Assembly (NCBI GenBank): GCA_900546895.1
Contig: UREO01000069.1
Span: 1 to 11,284 of the forward strand
Direction of reading: 5' to 3'
Origin: an uncultured Oscillospiraceae bacterium
GTDB lineage: Bacteria > Bacillota > Clostridia > Oscillospirales > Acutalibacteraceae
DNA: 11,284 nt
Part shown: positions 7,361-11,284 of the stretch, piece by piece
Layout: the number at the start of each line of letters is the position of its first letter
Numbering within the stretch: position 1 is the stretch's first letter
Notes under the pieces: model-generated
The model's input: the letters and a program-made list of their open reading frames with translations, nothing else
Databases searched by the model: none
What the model was told of the DNA's origin: nothing
Translations under genes and position numbers: made by a program

Positions 7361-7404
7361 AAAAAAGCCGCCTGTTGCTGCGGCGCAAATGCAACAACAG
7401 GCGG
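7361..7404 (-). terminator. Intrinsic terminator between binding-protein gene and livH
   Basis: Read on the minus strand, CCGCCTGTTGTTGC (7404-7391) pairs with GCAGCAACAGGCGG (7381-7368) as a 14-bp stem with one G-U pair and a 9-nt loop, followed directly by CTTTTTTA. This is a textbook Rho-independent terminator placed 10 nt after the binding-protein stop codon. Because the next genes complete the same transporter, it is best read as a partial terminator that sets a high binding-protein to permease ratio. Confidence 0.9.
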
Positions 7405-7414
7405 GAAATTGCAC

Positions 7415-8665
7415 TTACTTTACGTCAACAGAAATCGTCTTCATCACCTGAGGAACCTTGCTCTTGATCTGAACCAGCTTGCACTCGTGGATCAGCTCGT
7501 TGTTGCTGTCGTTTGTATATGTACCGGATAATCCCGAAACGCCTTTGGTACTGGCCAGAGCTTCGCGGATGGCTTCCCTGTCGGCTTTTCCGGCGCGGGT
7601 GATTGCGTCCGCAAGCAGGTAAGTGACGCTGTAGTTGTTGCCCGCGTACTGGTCCGGGGCAATCCCGTATTTCTCTTTAAAGCGTTTCGCAAAGTCCTGC
7701 ACTTCCGCGGACGGGTCGGTAATTACGAAATCGCATACGCTGTAGAAGCCTTCGACGGCCTTTTCATCGATCAGGTCAAGCACCTGTTGTGTGGAGGTGG
7801 CGGTGGAGGTAATGACAGGCTTGTTCAGGTTAAGCTCATAGAACTGTCGCGCTGTCAGCGCGGATTCCGCGTCGTCCGTCCAGGAAATCACGGCGTCGAC
7901 GTTTTCGTTTTTCAGCTTCATGATCTGACCGGTCAGGTCCTTGTCGCCGGAGTTGTGTCCTTCGGAAACAAAGGGGACGCCGACTTTGGTAAGGTATTCT
8001 TCGATAACGCCCTTGCCGCCTACGCCGAAGTCGTTATTGTTGTAGGAGATGCCGACTTTTTTGGCGCCCAGATCCTCCACTGCGTATTTGGCGGCGACTT
8101 CCGCGGAAATCGCGTCGCAGGGTCTGATTTTAAACAAATACTCGTTCCCGATCTTCCTCAGCTTCGGGCTGGTTCCCTGTGACAGGAACGGAACCTTTGC
8201 CTTTTTCAAGGTATCGCTGGCCGCCATGACGCTGCCGCTCAGATGGGGCCCGATAATGGCGACTACGTCGGGGTTGCTGGCCAGCTTGTTGACTGCGTTG
8301 ATAACAACGCTCTGGTTGGACTGGTCGTCCGCGACTTCAATCACCAGTTCCTTACCCAGCACGCCGCCCTTGGCGTTGATTTCCTCAACCGCCATTTTCA
8401 CACCCTGCAGCGTTCTTTCGCCGGCCATCGGGATGCTTCCGGTAATTCCCGCGGAAACGCCGATGGTGATTTTGCCGTCAAGCTTCTGCCCTGCAGCGGA
8501 ATTTGCCGTGCTCGGACTGCCGGAAGCTTCCGACGACTGTGAATTGCCCGCGCACCCATAGGAAAATGTCAAACATAATGCCATTACCAAAGCCGTGATC
8601 TTTCTGAACCAACTTTTGCGGATAGCGGTTGTGCCGTGTGCACTCATAGTTTCGACCTTTTTCAT
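7415..8665 (-). CDS. Branched-chain amino acid-type ABC transporter substrate-binding lipoprotein
   Basis: A 416-residue extracellular binding protein. The N-terminus has basic residues (RKSWFRK), a hydrophobic core (ITALVMALCLTF) and a lipobox-like SYGC with the modified Cys at 38. A Ser/Ala/Gly-rich linker follows to about residue 60. The mature part matches the periplasmic-binding-protein type 1 fold of Liv-type transporters: ITIGVSAGITGSIPMAGERTLQGVKMAVEEINAKGG, AIIGPHLSGSVMAASDTLKKAKVPFLSQGTSP and GISYNNNDFGVGGKG. Start 8665 has AGGAGGAG 8 nt upstream; an internal ATG at 8647 is less likely. Relatives bind leucine, other amino acids, urea, amides or aromatic acids, so the ligand here is open. 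It is the first gene of the operon, followed by a partial terminator. Confidence 0.95.
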   Translation of the reverse strand: MKKVETMSAHGTTAIRKSWFRKITALVMALCLTFSYGCAGNSQSSEASGSPSTANSAAGQKLDGKITIGVSAGITGSIPMAGERTLQGVKMAVEEINAKGGVLGKELVIEVADDQSNQSVVINAVNKLASNPDVVAIIGPHLSGSVMAASDTLKKAKVPFLSQGTSPKLRKIGNEYLFKIRPCDAISAEVAAKYAVEDLGAKKVGISYNNNDFGVGGKGVIEEYLTKVGVPFVSEGHNSGDKDLTGQIMKLKNENVDAVISWTDDAESALTARQFYELNLNKPVITSTATSTQQVLDLIDEKAVEGFYSVCDFVITDPSAEVQDFAKRFKEKYGIAPDQYAGNNYSVTYLLADAITRAGKADREAIREALASTKGVSGLSGTYTNDSNNELIHECKLVQIKSKVPQVMKTISVDVK

Positions 8666-8737
8666 TGTTTTTTCTCCTCCTAAAATAATACTGAATGGGA
8701 TGCGCGAAGACCTTCACGCCAGTTTGTAAGATCATAA

Positions 8738-8760
8738 AATCATATGATTGTCTGATAACA
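8738..8760. promoter_or_regulatory. Operator-like element, copy 1 (transporter promoter)
   Basis: It contains GATTGTCTGATA at 8746-8757. The same 12-mer is at 9811-9822 by the dehydrogenase promoter, and the match extends to both sides with one inserted base. Within it lies a perfect 12-bp palindrome AATCATATGATT (8738-8749) and an imperfect one TTGTC-T-GATAA (8748-8758). It begins 10 nt past the -10 box of the minus-strand promoter, at the expected transcription start, the position of a repressor site. FCD-type GntR regulators bind short palindromes of this TTGTC/GACAA kind. Confidence 0.65.
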
Positions 8761-8767
8761 TACGTAA

Positions 8768-8796
8768 ATTATACGAGAGTAAATGCCATCTGTCAA
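8768..8796 (-). promoter_or_regulatory. Sigma-A promoter of the transporter operon
   Basis: On the minus strand, TTGACA (8796-8791), a 17-bp spacer, and TATAAT (8773-8768) match the housekeeping consensus exactly in both boxes and in spacing. Transcription would start near 8761, leaving a leader of about 95 nt before the binding-protein gene. A promoter this strong would need a repressor, and the operator-like element lies right over its start region. Confidence 0.9.
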
Positions 8797-8923
8797 TAGT
8801 GTTTTTAAGTTAATTATATATTTATTTTTAAACTTTAATTTTTTTTATGTGCAATATTTAAAAATCGTTTGTAAGAAGATCTGACAAAAATGCAGAATTT
8901 GGCTCAAATCATGAAGTTCTTAG

Positions 8924-8952
8924 TTGCTTTTTTCTTTCAAACATTTTATAAT
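8924..8952 (+). promoter_or_regulatory. Promoter of the divergent FadR-type regulator
   Basis: TTGCTT (8924-8929), 17 bp, then TATAAT (8947-8952), pointing at the regulator gene 46 nt downstream. A second TATAAT at 8958-8963 has only a weak -35 (TTTCAA) and could be an alternative. No copy of GATTGTCTGATA overlaps this promoter. Confidence 0.7.
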
Positions 8953-8998
8953 TATTTTATAATACGTTTCCTATATATTGAGAGGGGTGTTCTGCTGT

Positions 8999-9733
8999 AT
9001 GCAGCCAATTACAAAGGTTTCCATCACGGACAAAGTGGTCGAGGCCATTAAAGAATATATTATTACCGGGAACTATTCTTCCGGGGATAAGCTTCCTTCT
9101 GAAAACGGACTGAGCCAGCAGCTTCAGGTGGGCCGTTCCACTATTCGGGAAGCCCTTCGCATTTTGCAGGCGATGGGGTATGTGGATATTCAGCACGGAA
9201 GAGGCGCGTTTGTCGCTCAGCCGCGCGATATTACTGCCAGCATTGCGAAAAACTGGTTTTCTGTGAACAATTATAAAATTGCGGACATCATGGAAGTGCG
9301 TCTTGCGGTGGAGCAGATGATGGTTAAGCTCTGCGCCACAAACATGACGGACAGCGAACTGGCCAGCCTGATGGAGATCCACGAAAATTTTGTGGAGTCC
9401 ATTCATACCGGACAGATCAACCAAATCATTATGTACGACGAATATTTTCACGCCGGTATCGCGAAGGGGTCGCACAATCCGCTGTTTGTTACCATTAACG
9501 CGCAGATTTCCGATGCGCTCAGGTCCTACCGCGCCCATTCGTTTTCCATTCCGGAAAACCGTACTCATGCCGTGAAGCCTCACCAGAATATTATTCAGGC
9601 ACTGGCCAGGCATGATCCCGCCGAAGCCTCTAAAGCAATGGAAGCGCATATCCTGATCGCGCTGGAAGACATGTCCCTTCTGGTGCAGGGGCAGGACGAT
9701 GCGCAGACCGCGACCGAGGCTTTCAACAAATAA
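8999..9733 (+). CDS. GntR-family transcriptional regulator, FadR/FCD type (divergent copy)
   Basis: A 244-residue regulator. The winged helix-turn-helix spans residues 9-75 (GDKLPSENGLSQQL, GRSTIREALRIL, GRGAFV), and an FCD domain follows with metal ligands Asp147, His151, His195 and His217. These positions are the same as in the regulator at 2392-3117, and both begin M-x-PI-x-KVS-x-TD. The ATG at 8999 is chosen because AGAGGGGTG lies 9 nt upstream; a TTG at 8978 precedes that site and is unlikely. It is transcribed away from the transporter operon and ends about 140 nt before the dehydrogenase gene, which has its own promoter. The arrangement is that of a local repressor of both neighbours, with an unknown small-acid effector. 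Confidence 0.93.
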   Translation: MQPITKVSITDKVVEAIKEYIITGNYSSGDKLPSENGLSQQLQVGRSTIREALRILQAMGYVDIQHGRGAFVAQPRDITASIAKNWFSVNNYKIADIMEVRLAVEQMMVKLCATNMTDSELASLMEIHENFVESIHTGQINQIIMYDEYFHAGIAKGSHNPLFVTINAQISDALRSYRAHSFSIPENRTHAVKPHQNIIQALARHDPAEASKAMEAHILIALEDMSLLVQGQDDAQTATEAFNK

Positions 9734-9768
9734 ATCCGAATTTTATCCATCCTGTTTTCACAAAAGGG

Positions 9769-9797
9769 TTGTAATTTCCCGATATTGATGGTATTAT
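9769..9797 (+). promoter_or_regulatory. Promoter of the dehydrogenase gene
   Basis: TTGTAA (9769-9774), a 17-bp spacer, and TATTAT (9792-9797) lie between the regulator and the dehydrogenase. The start would be near 9804, giving a leader of about 70 nt that begins with the operator-like element. Confidence 0.75.
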
Positions 9798-9803
9798 TTT
9801 TAC

Positions 9804-9825
9804 AATCATAGATTGTCTGATATCA
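9804..9825. promoter_or_regulatory. Operator-like element, copy 2 (dehydrogenase promoter)
   Basis: It contains GATTGTCTGATA at 9811-9822, preceded by AATCATA as in copy 1. Two further symmetries overlap it: ACAATC-ATA-GATTGT (9802-9816, perfect 6-bp arms) and CTGATATCAG (9817-9826, perfect palindrome). It begins 6 nt past the -10 box, again where a repressor would block transcription. Confidence 0.65.
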
Positions 9826-9874
9826 GTCAGTATGCTCAACGAACAATGTTACAATACAGAAGGAGTACGGATTT

Positions 9875-10957
9875 ATGAATAATCGGGAAGCGATCCAACT
9901 TGGTGCGGGGCGGTACATACAGTATTACGGCGCTTTGGACGAAATCGGCACCGAAGCTTCGTCCGTTGGTCGGAAAGCCTACATATTAGGTGATGAAACC
10001 ACGCTGGCCAAAGTAATGAAGAAAATGGGAATGAAGCTGCAGCAGGCCGGGGTGGACTATGCAGTAAAAGCATTTGATGAGCCGGCAGTGGATGCAAGCT
10101 TTGAACAGATCGCTCAGGAGGTCCGCGAGAGCGGCGCTGACGTGATTATCGGTGTGGGCGGCGGCAAAACCATAGACATTGCAAAAGCTGCCAGTGACCT
10201 GGCGGACGTGAAGATCATTACGGTCCCCACTTCCGCCGCCACCTGCGCCTCCTACGCCGTTCTTTATGTCGCTTACAATGAAAACGGATCGGTCAACGGA
10301 AGCCGGTTTATGCACCACGAGGTCAGCGCGGTCATTGTCGATCTGGAGATCGTCCAGGATGACTGCCCGCCGCGTTACTTTGCCTCCGGCATCGCGGACG
10401 CAATGGCAAAGAACCCGGAAATCATGTTTACCATGATCCGGCTGGGAACCGCCAACAACCGCGCCAATACCGACGCCGCGACGGTCGTTGCGAAATATAC
10501 CTACGACAACTATCTGGAAAAGGCGCAGAAGGCCTATGAAGCCTTCGTAAACAAGGAACACTGCGATCTGGTGGAAGACATCGTTTGCTGCAACATCATG
10601 CTTACCGGGCTGGTTTCCAACCTTTCTACCGGCGGCAAGCAGCTGGCCCTTGCCCATAACTTTTACGACGCGGTCTGCTGCATGTACAAGGAGGTCCGCC
10701 GTCAGTATCTGCACGGAGAGCTGGTCGGCCTGGGAATCCCCCTTCAGCTGGGAGTCAACGGGGTTCCGCAGGAAGAGATCGAAGCAACCAAAAAATTCCT
10801 CGCAAGTATCCATGTTCCGGTCACTTTGAAAGAAATCGGAATTTCCACGGACGACGCGACTTTGGAAAAGCTGACGGACTATATCCTGAACGCTACCGAC
10901 AAGGACGATCCGAAGCTTCGCGCGGCGATCCGCGCCAACCTGAAATACATGCTGTAA
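9875..10957 (+). CDS. Iron-containing alcohol dehydrogenase family protein (glycerol dehydrogenase/GldA-like)
   Basis: A 360-residue cytosolic enzyme of the metal-dependent group III alcohol dehydrogenase fold. The N-terminal dinucleotide-binding half has GVGGGKTIDIAKA (93-105) and PTSAATCASY (118-127). The C-terminal helical half carries the three metal ligands in the GldA pattern: Asp175 (GIADAMAK), His261 (LAHNFYD) and His280 (YLHGELVGLG). Length and motifs fit glycerol dehydrogenase and the related hydroxycarboxylate dehydrogenase HcxA (YbdH), which reduces 2-oxoacids. Given the neighbours, an NAD(H)-linked 2-hydroxyacid or 2-oxoacid reaction is as plausible as glycerol oxidation. The start has AGGAG 9 nt upstream. 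It is a monocistronic unit with its own promoter, an operator-like site and tandem terminators. Confidence 0.92.
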   Translation: MNNREAIQLGAGRYIQYYGALDEIGTEASSVGRKAYILGDETTLAKVMKKMGMKLQQAGVDYAVKAFDEPAVDASFEQIAQEVRESGADVIIGVGGGKTIDIAKAASDLADVKIITVPTSAATCASYAVLYVAYNENGSVNGSRFMHHEVSAVIVDLEIVQDDCPPRYFASGIADAMAKNPEIMFTMIRLGTANNRANTDAATVVAKYTYDNYLEKAQKAYEAFVNKEHCDLVEDIVCCNIMLTGLVSNLSTGGKQLALAHNFYDAVCCMYKEVRRQYLHGELVGLGIPLQLGVNGVPQEEIEATKKFLASIHVPVTLKEIGISTDDATLEKLTDYILNATDKDDPKLRAAIRANLKYML

Positions 10958-10966
10958 CCCGCTGAT

Positions 10967-11005
10967 AAAGCCACTTTCTATTTCCGATTGTCGGATAGGC
11001 TTTTT
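10967..11005 (+). terminator. First terminator after the dehydrogenase gene
   Basis: AAAGCC (10967-10972) pairs with GGCTTT (10998-11003), enclosing an inner stem TCCGA-TTG-TCGGA (10983-10995) with CTA/TAG near it, and the right side runs into TTTTT. The stem is interrupted, but the U-tract and its place 9 nt after the stop codon support a terminator. Confidence 0.65.
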
Positions 11006-11015
11006 GACACTTTGG

Positions 11016-11050
11016 GCATCCCTTCCGTTTCGGAAGGGATGCTTTGCTTT
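11016..11050 (+). terminator. Second terminator after the dehydrogenase gene
   Basis: GCATCCCTTCCG (11016-11027) and its perfect complement (11031-11042) form a 12-bp stem with a TTT loop, followed by TTTGCTTT. Together with the preceding hairpin it makes a tandem plus-strand terminator. Confidence 0.75.
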
Positions 11051-11099
11051 GGAGTAGAAAGAGCAAGGCCCGATTTCTACTGCCTGCTGCATGGCGGGG

Positions 11100-11176
11100 A
11101 AAATAAAAAAGTTCACCTCCCGCATAGAATGACGGGTGGCCGAAGCGGTCGTCACAGTATGCGAAAGGTGAGCTTT
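11100..11176 (-). terminator. Large branched stem, terminator-like on the minus strand
   Basis: Arms at 11108-11126 and 11158-11176 pair over 19 positions with one G-U pair and two adjacent mismatches. The 31-nt interior can form TGAC...GTCA around GGCCG-AAG-CGGTC. Read on the minus strand, the stem is followed by TTTTTTATTTT, a strong U-tract, so it may end a transcript entering from the right edge. Read on the plus strand, the right arm contains AGGTGAG 6 nt before an ATG, so the stem would instead hide a ribosome binding site. Which reading matters cannot be decided here. Confidence 0.5.
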
Positions 11177-11284
11177 ATGAATAAAATCAGGAACATATCG
11201 GTTCGGGGATAAAAATAGAAAAGGGAATTATGTAAGGATTGCGCCGAAGAAGAATTATTGAATGAAACCGGCGTCTCTGAGAGC

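Larger units (their letters stand above)
8666..8998. other. Divergent AT-rich control region
   Basis: This gap between the transporter operon and the divergent regulator holds no gene. It is much richer in A+T than the flanking genes. It contains a near-perfect minus-strand promoter, an operator-like element, and a plus-strand promoter for the regulator, each listed separately. A 10-base direct repeat GTTTGTAAGA occurs at 8722-8731 and 8867-8876. Confidence 0.8.
10958..11284. other. Right-end intergenic stretch without a convincing gene
   Basis: After the tandem terminators and the branched stem, the remaining bases hold only a tiny frame: ATG at 11177 (MNKIRNISVRG, TAA at 11210-11212). After TAA and TAG the same frame is open again from 11219 to the window edge, reading KRELCKDCAEEELLNETG, with a CxxC pair but no ATG start. 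The frame running 10988-11212 overlaps two terminators and is not credible. A gene may begin past the edge. Confidence 0.5.

Noticed and set aside
8478..8735. 85-residue minus-strand frame across the operon leader
   Set aside because: It overlaps the binding-protein gene's ribosome binding site and signal sequence in another frame, and its start has no ribosome binding site.
10986..10997. GATTGTCGGATA, one mismatch from the operator 12-mer
   Set aside because: It forms part of the inner stem of the dehydrogenase terminator (TCCGA-TTG-TCGGA), is 3' of the gene, and lacks the AATCATA flank shared by the two real copies.
11133..11150. GGTGGCCGAAGCGGTCG resembles a tRNA-Ser D-arm
   Set aside because: No acceptor stem, anticodon arm or T-arm follows at the right distances; the bases instead fit the inner hairpin of the branched stem.
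9986..11155. 389-residue open frame antisense to the dehydrogenase
   Set aside because: It lies opposite a clear enzyme with all catalytic motifs and crosses the tandem terminators. Long antisense frames are common here from codon bias, and it has no recognisable domain or ribosome binding site.
11222..11284. Possible start of a T-box or TPP riboswitch (GAAGAAGAA..., CTGAGAGC)
   Set aside because: Only short fragments match, the defining downstream parts are outside the window, and the same bases can be read as an open coding frame.

Overview
The window looks like a piece of a low-to-mid GC Firmicutes genome, most likely an anaerobic Clostridia member (Oscillospiraceae-like). This is inferred from the strong AGGAGG-type ribosome binding sites, consensus sigma-A promoters, the DUF4183 protein and the overall protein flavour. 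No rRNA, tRNA, IS element or CRISPR array is visible.

Left part (1-1850): the 3' end of an unrecognised gene (1-333, +), a convergent small DUF4183-like protein (453-824, -), a divergent class I SAM-dependent methyltransferase (1058-1726, +), and strong hairpins that separate these units.

Centre (1851-8665, all minus): a compact eight-gene cluster. In transcription order it holds a branched-chain-amino-acid-type substrate-binding lipoprotein, permeases livH and livM, ATPases livG and livF, a fumarylacetoacetate hydrolase (FAH) family enzyme, a GntR/FadR-type (FCD) regulator, and a ureidoglycolate-lyase-like cupin. A near-consensus sigma-A promoter (TTGACA-17 bp-TATAAT) drives it. A strong intrinsic terminator sits between the binding-protein gene and livH, the usual way of making more binding protein than membrane subunits.

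Right part (8999-10957, plus): a second FadR-type regulator, transcribed divergently from the transporter operon, then an iron-containing alcohol/glycerol dehydrogenase family gene with its own promoter and tandem terminators. The last ~230 nt hold a large stem with an inner hairpin, which is terminator-like on the minus strand, and no convincing gene.

How it fits together: the 12-mer GATTGTCTGATA, inside a longer conserved 22-23 nt element, lies just downstream of the -10 boxes of both the transporter promoter and the dehydrogenase promoter. The two FCD regulators are clear paralogs. This points to one regulon: import of a small amino-acid-like or carboxylated compound by the Liv-type ABC system, followed by processing with the FAH-family hydrolase, the cupin and the NAD-linked dehydrogenase, under one or both FCD repressors. 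The substrate cannot be read from the sequence, and this exact combination is not one I recognise as a described pathway.
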